64,000 bases of DNA from Euonymus europaeus (taxonomy: Eukaryota > Streptophyta > Magnoliopsida > Celastrales > Celastraceae), in contig OY756964.1 of assembly GCA_963580455.1 (NCBI GenBank), positions 5,084,001-5,148,000 on the forward strand, given 5' to 3'. This document shows positions 49,003-61,099 of this stretch, in pieces. A program made the translations under genes and the position numbers. The notes under the pieces were generated by a model, which was not told the origin of the DNA, did not search any database, and was given only the letters and a program-made list of their open reading frames with translations. Numbering within the stretch: position 1 is the first letter of the stretch; each line of letters begins with the position of its first letter.

Positions 49003-49132
49003 AAATTTTCCACTTTAAAATGTTTTTTTTCCTGCAAGTTGTAATAATTGCCAATAAAACGCGGCGTTTCCCACCTAATACGGGTTTTATATTCCTTCGA
49101 CAGCCTGGTCTGCGTCTCCCCCAAACGAATAA
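49003..49132 (+). repeat. ~130-bp repeat, copy D (promoter of the TMEM97-like gene)
   Basis: Carries TTTTCCACTTTAAAATG, AATAAAACGCGGCGTTTCCC and CGTCTCCCCCAAACGAATAA. It ends 70 bp before the start codon of the EXPERA gene, so it forms part of its promoter or leader. This copy is probably the source of the others. Confidence 0.85.
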
Positions 49133-49201
49133 GTCAACCGAAGAACAAAACAAACAAAGAAGAAGAAAAGAAGATCGCAGAGAGACACTCTGAAGCAAGA
49201 A

Positions 49202-50044
49202 ATGGGTTCCCTAGTGAAGCTATTAGATATTGTTATGTTCCCCTTCCTCGTGGCAGTCGCGTTGGTCGCCCCTTTTCTGGATTCTCAGACATGTCTTCCT
49301 TACGGTCTCTACCCGGACTATCTGATCAATTTCAAGCACTGGTACGTCCGCGAGCTCGGCGACTATCTCTTCGTCGAGAAACCCAACTTCTTTGTCGGCC
49401 TCATCTGGCTTGAGGTGCTCTTCCAGTGGCCTCTCACTCTCATCATTTTATACGGAATTTTGGGTGCCAAGTCCTGGTTGCCCACCACCTGTTTGATATA
49501 TGGCGCTTCTATTTTTACTTCAATGGTAATTAAATTTTTCCTCTTCGATTCCGGTACTGGTGTATTTTAAGTTCAATTTTTACAGCACCGATCTAATTAA
49601 GGATCTGCTTGGGAGAGGTGTTGAGAAGAGTTAGAAGGATTCGCGAACCAATTGTGAACCTCTCCCTCCCAACATCCCTTTTTCAACCCTTTAAAATGAA
49701 ATGAGAGATTGAGAGGTAATACTCATAAAAACATCTCTCAATCCCTCCCAACTCTTTCAATAACAAGCAAGAGTTCACATTTATGAATCCAACCCTCCCC
49801 TCCCCTCCTGGCAAAGCAGATACTAAGTGTTTGAATTTGCTGTGTGTGTACTTTTCAGGTTGCTATAGGGACAGAGCTGATAATGTCGGGCAAGGCTTCT
49901 GATAGGATGCTGAAGGCGTACCTGCCGTTCTGGGGATTTAGTGTTTTGGCGATTTTGCGTGGACTGATGCCACCGTCTGGCAAGGCTATTTCTGGGTTTG
50001 CAAATGGTGGGATACCAGAATTGGCTAGAAAGAAGAAAGCTTGA
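49202..50044 (+). CDS. TMEM97 / sigma-2 receptor-like EXPERA-domain protein
   Basis: Two exons, 49202-49525 and 49859-50044, join in frame to 169 residues with four hydrophobic segments. The sequence follows plant TMEM97-like proteins (At1g05210 and At2g32380 type): PFLDSQTCLPYGLYPDYL, HWYVRELGDYLFVEKPNFFV, GLIWLEVLFQWPL and TTCLIYGASIFTSM. It ends in the basic motif ARKKKA, fitting an endoplasmic reticulum retention signal. Animal TMEM97 acts in sterol homeostasis and NPC1 trafficking; the plant role is not settled. The EXPERA fold is shared with sterol isomerases. Length and splice sites look normal. The start is the first ATG after repeat copy D. Confidence 0.92.
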
Positions 50045-50912
50045 GTTTTCGAGATGAGATGGGTATTTCGCTAAACTTTATTATTTTATGATTAGTGCTT
50101 TTTTTATTTTTGTGGAAGTCTTGTGATTGGGAACTTGATGAACTGTTTCAACATTTGTGAGTTTTTTGTTTGCTTATGAACTAATTTGCAAGTTTTCAAA
50201 GTGTGTGTTTGTTTGTTTGAACTAGAAAAGTTCAAGTGTGTACAAATGATGTAACTTGTTGCCAATGTCGAATAAACCGCAGCTGTAGGCTTTATTTATT
50301 GTAGTGATTGCATCTCTACAATCGTCTAGAAAGTACTATATGAGAGAAGGTTGTTCAAGTTCTCAACTGCTTCTCGTGGGCTAATCAGTGATATATGCAT
50401 TGATTTCCAAAAGTGTCATCTAACCTTATCAGGATTTGTTTCAAGTAATCCGCAGGCTTAAATTTTATGTAATTCATGTAGGGATCGAATAAATGAAAAA
50501 AAAAAGATTTTGGAACTCTACCCTGTAAATATGCAAGGAGTAATTATTACATTACATCAGGTCATATATGTTGAAGTGGTGCACCCCAATCAACCAATCG
50601 CCAATTCACATATGGCGGTGTTTATGAAACATTTTCACAAACCCATACATATTTTCTGGATAAACATCAACATATGACTGCTGTTCTAAGACCATTGAAT
50701 AATTGATGTCTGGGAATATTCTCATCGAATATTTCTCTTAACCTTAATCCTCTCCCTTTTAGCATCGACTGGAATATTCTCTCGTTTCAAAGCGAGAAAG
50801 AAGGTCCAACCGTCCAAAGTGATTTTAAAAACCCCTGCCCCTCTCTCACTCTATCTCTCACAAATTAAGCTCGAAATTCCGTAGTGCCTCAAGTAAATTC
50901 TTGAAATTTGGA
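50045..50912. other. Spacer between the TMEM97-like and GDPD genes
   Basis: Holds the 3' end of the TMEM97-like gene and the promoter and leader of the GDPD gene. A CT-rich leader (CCCCTCTCTCACTCTATCTC) lies ~65 bp before the GDPD ATG. No other gene seen. Confidence 0.5.
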
Positions 50913-51376
50913 ATGGCTCTCAAAGCTGTTCATGTCTCCGATGTCCCCAATCTTGATCAAATCCACGAGTCCGCCGCGTTATCCCTATGCTCCGCCATGT
51001 GCTCCGCCGGTGAAAGTACAAGGTGCGCAAACAAATTCCCAAAGTTCGTGGTGATGGGACATAGAGGGAGCGGCATGAACATGCTTCAATCCCCTGATCG
51101 CAGAATGAAATCCATCAAAGAGAACTCCCTTCTCTCCTTCAATGCTGCCGCTAAATTCCCGATCGATTACATTGAATTCGACGTTCAGGTGAGACATCAA
51201 TTTTGAATTCCATTGCAACCCTTTCTTAATTGCTTAGTTTGTTGGGTTTGTTGTCCATTTTTTTAATTGAATCGAACTCATACAGATGTAACAGATCACA
51301 ATGCGAACTATTTCGATTTCGATAAAAATATCTCCGATTACCATGACGAGATTTCGTTGAGCCGATATTCATCCAA

Positions 51377-51407
<31 letters not shown>

Positions 51408-54050
51408 TTTGAAACTAAAACATTGCCGTCGGCGACGGTGTCGTTGGTTTTCTCCTGTTTTCGTCAAGTTTGACGTGGCGGAAATCTGTGCACGGGAATC
51501 ATGTCGGTGCACAAACGCTGCGGTGGTTCTGTCTCTTCTCGCGGCGAACCAGAAGCGTCTCTGATTTAACACGTCAGAGGCTGTGACGTGTATATGTGTT
51601 TCATTGCGGTGTTTGTTTCTTTTGGGCTCACTCTTTGGATGCCCATAGGGCCTAGGCCTATAGTCTTTCTCAGCCGGCCCATACTCATAAAAATTATAAT
51701 TCCATCAATTTCTAGTTGTTTTTGTTCGTTTCCTCAAATCTAACAACTGCTAATGAACAAAACCAAGAATAATTTTCCTTCTGTTAATTAAAAAATTACT
51801 ATTTAAATATCTAAAATTACTGATAAATCTTTACCTTGTTTTCTCCTTTGTTCTTTAGAAGAAAAATGTGAGAAGAAAACAAAACTATTCCTATTTGTTG
51901 TAGGTGACTAAGGATGACTGTCCTGTCATTTTCCATGACACCTTCCTCTTTACTGAAGATGACAAGGTCAGCTAGCAACTTCACTTGTCTCTCACTGTTT
52001 GCATTGCATTAACTGATTATCGTATGCTGATTATTGTTTCTCTAAGTGATTAAATTTCAGGGAACCATAATTGAAAAAAGGGTTGCAGAATTGACTCTGG
52101 CTGAACTTCTCTCATACGGACCCCAAAAATATCCTGGAAATGTAATTGTTTCAACTATCATCCTCTTCCTTCTTCCATTCCTGTCATTGTTTAAATGTGT
52201 TTGCGGTTATGGTAATTTTCTTCTTCTTTCTTTCTGTGTTGAACTCAGGTTGGCAAGCCATTGTATAGGAAAACCAAAGATGGGAGAATATTTGAATGGA
52301 AGGTTGAGAGAGATGACCATCTATGTACATTGCAAGAGGCTTTTGAGAAAGTGAACAATTCTGTGGGTTTTAACATTGAATTGAAGTTTGATGATCATAT
52401 AGCGTACAAAGAAGAACAACTTAGGCACGTGCTTCAAGTAGTATTGGAGGTATGTGTTGTTGGTTTGATTAATATAAATGGGTTCTTGATTTAGGTGCTA
52501 AACGATACTTTATGTGGGGTTCAGGTTGTATCTGAGCATGCCAAGGATAGACCTCTAATGTTTTCAAGCTTCCAACCTGATGCAGCTCTGTTGATGGGTA
52601 AATTGCAAAGTACTTACCCGGTAAGATCATGCTCTTGTGCCTTGTAGGGTTATGACAATATTTATTATTCTGCTTCGTATGATCTCGTTATTCAAGTTTT
52701 GCACTAGAATCCTCAGCAGCAAGATTTGCACAAAATATAATTTAAAAATGAAAATATGAATCAATTCTGTTTATGGAGTCAGAATTTGCAGAACGAAAAT
52801 TGTTGAGCAAAAAACACATCCTGGAATGATTTCTCATTCATTCTTTACTTTCTCTAACACAAAACCAGCAGCAATTTATGAGATCAATCCATGTTTTTAA
52901 CTCACTTAATCTAGACACTACACTCAAACAAAAAATATACTATCATAGATACATGTATATCTTAAGATTAAAAGCTTGAACATACCATTTTGAGAAGAAA
53001 TGGAAGATGTACCAGCAGCTGTAGATGAGGGAACCAAAGCCATGTAGATGATGGAGTAGATGATGATCCTGAGAAAAGAACAACCAGCAAACCTCTTTTC
53101 CCCTTATGGCAAAACCAACAAAATCAAGCAACACCACTGGTTTCTTGTTAAGAAGAAAAACGTGAAGAAAGGAAAAGTTTCAGAGAGAAAATGTTTCACT
53201 TAGTTGGGAAGTCCACACACCTATCAACACATGGAACATTGATATATATCTTCAACCCAACAAGTGAAAGCCCAAATACATTCTTTTATTGGACTTATCC
53301 ATGAAAATCCAATAGTATTTGTTATCACACAAGGCTAGCCCATACCATTAACCTTAAATAATTTGAGCCTAATCACATCTTTATACATCATAGATTGTCT
53401 ACTTAAATGAGCAATACCTAGATTAACTAGATTACATTAGTCCATTTTGATAATTTAATCCAACAAAAGTTTGATGGATTGTCTAATTATTCCAGTTTGT
53501 TTATCATAACTGAATGGCTGACCAATTCTGTCATGCAGGTGTTCTTCCTGACAAACGGAGGATCTGAAATTTACACAGACGTAAGAAGGAACTCCCTGGA
53601 TGAAGCAATTAAAGTTTGCTTGTCAGGTGGCTTAAAAGGAATTGTATCTGAAGTGAAAGCCATATTTAGAAATCCAGGAGCAGTAGCCAGAATTAAAGAA
53701 AACAAGCTTTCCCTGCTAACTTATGGTCAACTGAAGTAAGTACAAATCTTTCTTTACGCTTTCTAATCTAGTTCTGAAGAAAATATTCTGTAAGTTAACT
53801 GTTGTACATTTGCAGTAATGTAAGGGAGGTGGTGTACATGCAACATCTAATGGGTGTTGAAGGTGTTATAGTAGACCTAGTTCAAGAAATTACAGAGGCA
53901 GTCTCGAATTTTGTCGACACTGCTAAAGAGAATGAAGAAGAAAACTTGCTTATAGAGAAAAAGGACCAAAGCCTCGAAACGAATCCCAAACTCTCCAAGG
54001 ACGATCTCTCGAAACTACTGAAGCTTGTACCAGAACTGATTCAGGTTTGA
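50913..54050 (+). CDS. Glycerophosphodiester phosphodiesterase, GDPD1-like
   Basis: The enzyme hydrolyses glycerophosphodiesters to glycerol-3-phosphate and an alcohol, recycling phospholipid head groups, notably under phosphate starvation. Seven exons join in frame: 50913-51188, 51904-51966, 52061-52141, 52249-52449, 52525-52620, 53539-53735 and 53816-54050, 382 residues. The TIM-barrel motifs are present: GHRGSG with H50 and R51, ENSLLSF with E70, EFDVQVTKDD with E88 and D90, and FHD with H103. Further blocks are FNIELKFDD and LMFSSFQPDAALLM. The match is best to plant GDPD1/GDPD2. Residues 1-42 precede the barrel; plant GDPD1 is reported as plastidial, but this N-terminus is not a clear transit peptide. 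The C-terminal ~50 residues are charged. The start is the first ATG in frame after a CT-rich leader. The gene looks intact despite an insert in intron 5. Confidence 0.94.
51379..51412. repeat. AT microsatellite followed by a T run in GDPD intron 1
   Basis: About eleven AT dinucleotides followed by a run of T. A simple repeat within the intron 51189-51903. Confidence 0.9.
52801..53465 (-). mobile_element. Probable solo LTR in GDPD intron 5
   Basis: The segment starts TGTTGAGC and ends TCCAACA, so its ends are the 5-bp inverted pair TGTTG/CAACA typical of LTRs. It is 665 bp long with no coding frame. The flanking pentamers are AAAAT and AAAGT, a 4 of 5 match to a target duplication. On the minus strand it reads TGTTGGATTAAATTATC, a start common among plant Copia LTRs. 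A TATA-like TATATATC lies inside. Assignment rests on structure alone. Confidence 0.55.
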
Positions 54051-55266
54051 AGGGAACTGACCTGACATGAAACTTCTCAGCAATTCTAGTATATATGAAT
54101 GAATACAATATACAAAGCTACAACACTAAACAAAATGTTTCTCTTTTGTTAGAAATGGTTTTCAGAAACGAAAATAGGGTGTTTTTGGAGGTTGTGAGAC
54201 TCTAATTCTGTGGAGTTCTAACTTTCTAGTGTAAAAACTTCTGTTGTTAAGACTGTTCACTTGGACTTTGAATGGCAATTGGAGTTATAAGCCCAAAGCC
54301 AGAAACTGGACTCTATAATATATACTGTTGTATATATCTATTAGGAAATTTAATACGACACCATGCTTGACATTCTAAACATCAATTTAGAATAGTTGGT
54401 ATCCACATTAGGTTAGAATGAAGGCTGATTTAAAGCTGAAGATCAACAATACTGTTATGTAACCAACATGAATTCACAGTGGAATAGTGATTCCAAGTAA
54501 ACTTCACGAAGCCTATATGAACATAAGGTTTTGGAAACTTGCATCTTGGGTTTACATGATTTGATTTTATGTGTTAACTGATAACTGATTTTATTTAATT
54601 AATTGATTTGGTTAAATTGATTGATTGAAATAAAATCAAATTTGTTTTAGGAATGATTATCTCTCATTTATTTAGAGATAATCATCTTCTTAAATTAAGG
54701 AAGTCTTTCCTTATCTTTTATGACATTTATTTCAAAATTAGGACATAATCTTGGGCTAATTCCATGGGTCAATATTCTGCATATATTTTAGCTCATTATC
54801 TAGTGTTTTCTTGGTTCATATATCGCTTTTGGTAACCAAATAACACTAAGTCGTTTATTCACTTATTCTGAACCGAAAGCTATTGTTTTTAGAGAGTTTA
54901 TTTTTGTTTTTATTTTTATTTTTAATCATTCATGCATAATACTTTGAATTCATTAGTGTATATTTTTGGAGCTTGTAGACTCCACTGCGACTCTGGAGCA
55001 TTGTGTGAAAGGATCTACTTGTGGTGTGCTGTATCGAGCGACTCGAACAAAAAACTAGTGTAGGTGATATGAATCATAACTCTAGGGACATTCTTGTAAC
55101 TCGTTTGAATAGTTAATTGCTTTAATGTTGGTGACTCTAGACACCTAAAATTTTTTTTCCCTAAATTGAGATTTTCTCGTAAATATTATGTGTCGCACTC
55201 TTTGATTTTAGTATTCAATTTTTCAATATCATTCGATCCATTTGATTGTATAGTACTATAGTCTAT
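54051..55266. other. Intergenic DNA after GDPD
   Basis: AT-rich. The first ~250 bp should include the GDPD 3' untranslated region. No other gene seen. Confidence 0.45.
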
Positions 55267-55892
55267 AGATTACTAGTTCCGTAGGTCCCTCCAATAATTT
55301 AGTTGCTCAACTTGATGATACGTGGGCCCCTCCTAAACCAGGGAAAATGAAGTTCAATGTTGATGCCGCGGTCTTCAGTGAGGAAGATGTTGTTGGGGTA
55401 GGGGCAGTCTTACGAGATGCCGCAGGTGATGTGATGTTCTGCTTATCAGAGAAAATTTGAGGGCGCGTCGATCCTACTTTTGCTGAGCTGCTTGTGGTGG
55501 CCCATGCTCTTCGATGTCTTCAAAGTAATGGCTTTCGTGATTTTGTTCTAGAAGTGGATTCTTCCAATGTTGTTACGGCTTTAGTCTCGGACGCGTACTT
55601 AGACTCTCGAATAGGGCACTTTGTGCTAGAGGTTAAAGACTTGTTGGAGTGTCTTGGAGTTTCTAATTGTTCCCATGTTCAGCGTTCTGGAAATTCGGTA
55701 TCTCATTTCCTTGGTAGGAGAGCTAAGAATTATAGTTCGAGTTCTAGTTGGTTGTTTGAATGTCCTCCGGAGATTGGTCATCTTGTTCAAAGAGACCTCC
55801 GTCGGACAATGTAATTTCTTGGTTTTATTGAAGGGGGTTTTTCTCAAAAAAAAAAAAAGAAAAAAAAAAGAAAAAAAGATTACGAGTTCGGT
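55267..55892 (+). mobile_element. 5'-truncated LINE with poly-A tail and 16-bp target duplication
   Basis: AGATTACTAGTTCCGT at 55267-55282 is repeated as AGATTACGAGTTCGGT at 55877-55892 (14 of 16 match). The ~594-bp insert between them encodes the end of a non-LTR RNase H domain and ends in an A-rich tail (55845-55877). A truncated 5' end, an A tail and a long flanking duplication together identify target-primed retroposition. Confidence 0.87.
55345..55815 (+). pseudogene. RNase H-like C-terminal part of a plant LINE ORF2
   Basis: The frame reads KMKFNVDAAVFSEEDVVGVG, AVLRDAAGDVMFCLSEKI, stop, GRVDPTFAELLVVAHALRCL and then EVDSSNVVTALVSDAYLD, with the late-domain phrase HVQRSGNSVSHFLGRRA. 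This is the RVT_3/RNase H-like domain found at the end of plant LINE polyproteins. The acidic residues D, E and D are kept. The in-frame TGA at 55458-55460 probably replaced CGA (Arg). Confidence 0.85.
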
Positions 55893-56188
55893 GAGTATCT
55901 AGACTTTCGTTAACATAGTATGTGGGATATAGCAATGATCAATGATCAATGATGAGCTTGCTTGTGCATCTAAGACAGCTTAGCCTGGGCCTGACCATGG
56001 CCCATTATGACAAATTTAAAAATGCCTTAGCCACTGCAGGCTATATATTCCAAGGCACCCCACACAGGCTTTCGTGACAAAGGTGGGTTGTTCAGGCGTC
56101 CCATAAAGCAAAAGAAAATTTAGCAAGTAAAGAAGAAAAAGGGTTTCCTTCTGGGACTGGAATTTGTAGCTTGTAAGTTTAGAGCAAT

Positions 56189-56207
56189 GGGGGGGGGGGG
56201 GGGGGGG
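56189..56207. repeat. Run of 19 G
   Basis: A single homopolymer of 19 G on the plus strand in otherwise AT-rich DNA. It may be real, or a base-calling or assembly artefact. Confidence 0.9.
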
Positions 56208-59200
56208 TTACAACGTCTCTCACTCTTTATTATGAAATAAAGCTTTAGGCCAGTTGTACTATTTGCCCCCAAAGACACCATTCTCTGTTGATATTTGATC
56301 AACCCATTTGAGGAAGTTTCTTTGTAGTGTGATAATAGCTTCGGATTCTATGCCACCAAAAAAAAAACTACTTCCTTTTTCCAAAAATGGGTACCTAGAA
56401 ACAACTTTTTGTACAATGGAGTCTCTCTCTATATATATGGCCCCGTTTAAATTAGCATTTTGGGTAATACTACATGTTATTGAATATTGTTTGCAAAACC
56501 AATCGTCCATTTCGAGTAGCATTTTGTACATCATTTTACTAATATTTTTCGTACATTTTCAGGATGTTAGTTTTTGTAGCATTTTCGTAACATTTTCAAT
56601 CTATTACCAAGATATATAATTTGCCACAACATATAACAAAAATTTAAACCATAAGCTCACAACATTTCAAACAGCATATGTCAATATTTCAAATAACATA
56701 TGTGTGTGTATAAATCCTGTCTATTTAAATGATGTTCACATGTTTAGCTTTGAATTGAGTTTGACAAATAATATTTAGCTTTGAACTGAAGAAATTGTGC
56801 TGAAATAGTCATGCAATTGATGATGACCACTTCCTCTAAAGACATTTGCATCATTTTAATAACACATTGGGTCAACTTTAAAATCAATTGAAACTTTTGA
56901 ATTTCGCCCGCCACTTTAATTTATTTAAAAAATTAAATTTGCTTTTCTAGTGGGTACGACATTGCTTCTTCGGGTGTCACATATTACTTAAATATTATTT
57001 CACTATATATTATCCTATAATTGTTTTTATTATATAATACCCTTATTATATATGGCTTATATGTATTGTTTCTTTAGTACATTATCCAAAATAAAATAAA
57101 CCTTGTCAGAATAATAATGGGTTTGCTTTAAACATGGCTCATGATGTCTTCAAGGAAAAAAGAAAAAGAATATATCATACAAAATGATTGAAATAAAGGA
57201 AATATTGACACACTTTACATCAATTATCTTCTTTTGAGATTATGTGCTCGTGTGTATATATATATATATATCAACCAGTTAGTGATAAATTAGTTAGTGA
57301 ATTTTTATAGGATCAAATCATATAGACTTGGGAGGTTATGAATGTGATTAGCAATACATTTTTTTGCCATGCGCTCGACTTTTGCCTTAACTTATTATCT
57401 CGTCACGATTGCCAAAAAAATAGAATTCCAATTGATGAAGGAAAAAGTTGATCTCAACTGGATATATCGAAGATAGCCGGCTTTAAGTTCAATGTATATG
57501 CTTGATAATACACCCCTTTTAATTTATGTTTGCTTCATTTGCAAGCCATTGTTATGCTTCTTTTCATATTTACTACTTGTAATCAAAACCCAATTTTAAA
57601 ATTCAAGTCATGATAGTAGAAATCCGACACCCTTCAAACTCTCTTTCTTGATATATGTGAACAAGATGCATGTTTTTGTGTAATCCAATTTAATGGTATT
57701 GAAATTCTTCTAATGGGGGGCAATCCCAAAAGGTTAAATTTTTTGACAATTCCTAACCCACAAAAATGGAAAGAGTGGGTAGTAGAGAAACTCAATTCAC
57801 AATTCATTTTTTTGCATCGTAGTAGACTAGTAGCAAGACGTATTTGATTAAACACGACTGAGTGATGAATCTTTCTAGTTGGGATTTTTTGGAGAAATTT
57901 GCTTGTAGTATCCATCTCGAGTGGGCAAGTGTCACAAGTCTCTACAACACAATTTTGGTGGTGTTGAGTGAGCTATCGAGTGACAAAGGAGCCCTGTACT
58001 CTAAATCTCATATCGCCAAAAGGAAGATCTAGTAAGTGTGCTTCTGTTAAAACAATATTGAGGTGAGTGACCTCCTAGGATGACAAAATCATGCAGGTAT
58101 TTTGGAGGGCCCAAAAGAGAGCAAATTGTGACATGAGTGAAAATACTAACTGTTACAATGTGAGACTAAAAGTCATGTGATAATGTAACTCAGCGTGAGA
58201 TTAGATGACAAATTGACAAAGTATTTTTGTATGTTTTGGTTGGGACAAGAGAATCACATTGATCGATGATTTCACTAAAATGTGACAATTTTGTGTTAAT
58301 TATTGCCTAAAACTCAATTTATTCATTGCTTTAAAAAGTGCGTGTAATCTCCATGAATGCAACCTCAAACTATAAAGCACCCTTTGAGAGAACAAAAAGG
58401 AAAGTGTTATGATCACTAAAGTTGATATACATAAGATCAAATTAGAGACATAAAGAAAATTTCAACTTTAGCAACAACATCTATATATATATATGTGTGT
58501 GTATTTGTTAATATACATTGAAGTTATAAAAATCCGCACGACAATATGTCAGCGGTGATGAGATTGTGACGTTGATGGTAAACCTTTTGTATTCGATAGG
58601 AACAATAGAACGACGACCTTTCATGATCTAGGGACACTCCGATAATCAAGTCAATAATCTTTCTCATGGTAAATTAACACTCAAGTGTCTCGATTTTGAT
58701 AGCATGCCTAATATTAGTCGGGTCATCGGGTCATCTTCTTTTTATAGATGTCAAAATGCGTTCATTTGAATTGATCGTGGTAGTGATATGATCTTCTAAC
58801 AATCACAGACATTGGGTTATAATCTTAATCTTAAAAGTTGGGATGCTATTATAATCTTATCGTTGAGGTTACGCGTCTGTAGAGGTTACACGTCTTTTGA
58901 ATTTTTGCGAATTCTTTTCTCATCATTTTTCCTAGAAATGAAGTTTGTTTAGAGGTGATCTTTTATTTTGCGACCTCTTCCCTCCGTGCCACTTATGATG
59001 TTGATTAGACTATTATTTTTCTTAACTACATACAAATACATAATACATATTTCTCAAAAAGACAATAATTGCAGGGTTTGACGTTTCTCCCTAAAGTCCG
59101 ACCTTAAGAAGAACAGGAACCCTCTTCAACGCTCACACGCAAACTCCTTTGACCTCTCAAGATAACAAATCACAGCCGCAATTACGAAACCCTCTCTCCA

Positions 59201-59489
59201 TCTTTTCTGTTTTACTATTATTAATCTTACACCCACCACGAGTGGGGTTTGATTTTGAACAAACATTTGCTTGTGTGGAATCTTTTTTCCTCTTTCTCTA
59301 ATTCTTTCTATATGGGGTTTTCCTTTTCTATACGGAATCAAGCTTTTCATTTGTCAATGTTTGAGACTTAACTCGTTAATTGATATTCCTTAATTACCCC
59401 CCTTTTTTGTGAAGTATTACAATGGTGCCATTGCCCTTTTGGCAATTTTTGCCTCAACTATCCAAATACTTATGTATCTACACAATGGG
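56208..59489. other. AT-rich intergenic DNA
   Basis: No gene recognisable. Frames at 56308-56619 (plus), 57634-57915 (minus) and 59126-59350 (minus) show no known motif and no exon context. An AT run lies near 57256-57270. Confidence 0.4.
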
Positions 59490-59960
59490 AAATCGTGAGC
59501 TTCGCATGGTTCACATAAAATCAAGTAGCTAATGCAATTGACATGGCTAAACTACAGATTTCAAATATCATTTTTGAACTAATACCACGTGAGAAGAATG
59601 ACATTGCGGATTTGTTAGCAAAGGAGGGAGTCAACAGTGCAAATGATTTACTAATATGGCTATAACTTGACTTGAAAAGGGTGGAGTGAACATTTATGGT
59701 GACCTGCTGGTGGTGAATAATAATATGTAGTGCAGGTGGTAATTGTCAAGCTTTGCAGAGGATTTTATGAAGAGTAGATTTCTCTTTCTTTTTGTGTTTT
59801 CCTCTCTTTCTTTCCTTGTTCTTTTCGTGTCTTAGTGTCTTGTCTTCTTCTTGAAGACTCATTTTTTGTATATTGATGTTTCTCCGTCATTGGTGAGGAT
59901 TTATTTATAAAATATTCAGGCTAAGTCTTTTTATAAAAATAAAAAAAACACAGAATATTA
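59490..59960 (+). mobile_element. Degenerate 3' end of a second LINE
   Basis: The plus-strand frame from 59528 reads ANAIDMAKLQISNIIFEL, then IPREKNDIADLLAKEGVN, ending LLIWL and TAA. The phrase PRExNDIADxLAKEGVN is typical of the end of the RNase H-like domain in plant LINE ORF2. A stop precedes it (59516-59518). A pyrimidine-rich stretch and then an A-rich end (TTTTTATAAAAATAAAAAAA) follow, as in LINE 3' regions. I did not find a target duplication. Confidence 0.6.
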
Positions 59961-61080
59961 TATTATTATATGATTGCTGTTTTTCAAAGGATAAAAAAAG
60001 TTCTTTTAAATTTAATAGTTTCGTGGGTGGTGCATGGGACAATTGGGGGAGTGCACCAATGACATTGAAATCCAATCAAACAAATGGTTCATGAATGTTT
60101 CAAATTATTATTATTGTTGTTATTGGTGGTGTTGGTTTTTTTTTTCAAAAAAAAAATATTTCTGGGATCATTAATTCACTATTTTATTAGATGATTGATT
60201 GACTTAGACACCCAACTTAAAATTATTGATATCATGTCCCCCTATTGACTTCAAAAGATTTTTTAGCTCACTTTTTTTCTTTTCTTTCAAACGACCATTT
60301 TTTTATTTTTATTTTTACTTTTCTCTAATAATCATTTGTTATATACATTTGATTGGATTGTCTTTAGGACATTAAGACTTGTTTTTAGTACAAAGTTTAT
60401 TATAGGGAAGCGATGGATGATTTACTTGCTGAAAATTACACCCGAAAGATAATGATTACGAATTCCCACGATCTAAGGAAAGAAACAAATCATATATCGA
60501 AACATCCAAGATAAATTTCAACACTCAAGATAACGATCACTACTCTCAACGTTTTCAAATTGTAAGATGATCACGGATCATAATCTCTCTCAAGAGTATG
60601 GATATTTGATCTAATGACGATTCAAAATAAATGATAATCTCAATAGCCAGAAGATCTTATCTTATCACGCATTTTGACCTCTATACCACTATAGTTGAAA
60701 TCACTATATTACTTCATTCCTCTTGAGACACTGATTTGAGGGGTTTTATTAGCGTCAAGTCCGGTCAAAGGATTAGATGTTGTACTGTTCATTCTCATGT
60801 CAACATCCATAAATGATTTTTAATTTTTTTTTCAAAATTTTATTATTAAAAGGATATTATAAAAATAGGTATGAAGATTTAGCTTATTACTAATGAAAAA
60901 TTTAATAGAGCATTGTCAATATTTTTCTTGCTCGCTTGATAGCTGGCATTCACCGCATCAACTACCCCCGATTCTTCTGAAAGAAGCATCTCGAAATTAC
61001 TTGTTTGTGGGCTTAATCGATTCAGTCAATAGGCAGAAAAGTCACCCAAGGAAATTTTTTGTCTACAGATTGTTTACAGA
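59961..61080. other. AT-rich intergenic DNA
   Basis: No gene or clear repeat seen. T-rich and A-rich runs are common, for example near 60135-60160. Confidence 0.4.
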
Positions 61081-61099
61081 TTTTTTTTTCTATTTTTTC

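Noticed and set aside
48819..49198. Minus-strand ORFs with GRRRPGCRRN-like peptides
   Set aside because: They are the antisense translation of repeat copy D; the same peptide appears at every copy of the repeat.
51267..51572. ORFs in GDPD intron 1
   Set aside because: They lie between well-supported exons of GDPD and run through an AT microsatellite.
56308..56619. Plus-strand ORF of 103 codons, hydrophobic
   Set aside because: AT-rich low-complexity translation without motif; its antisense frame is equally open.
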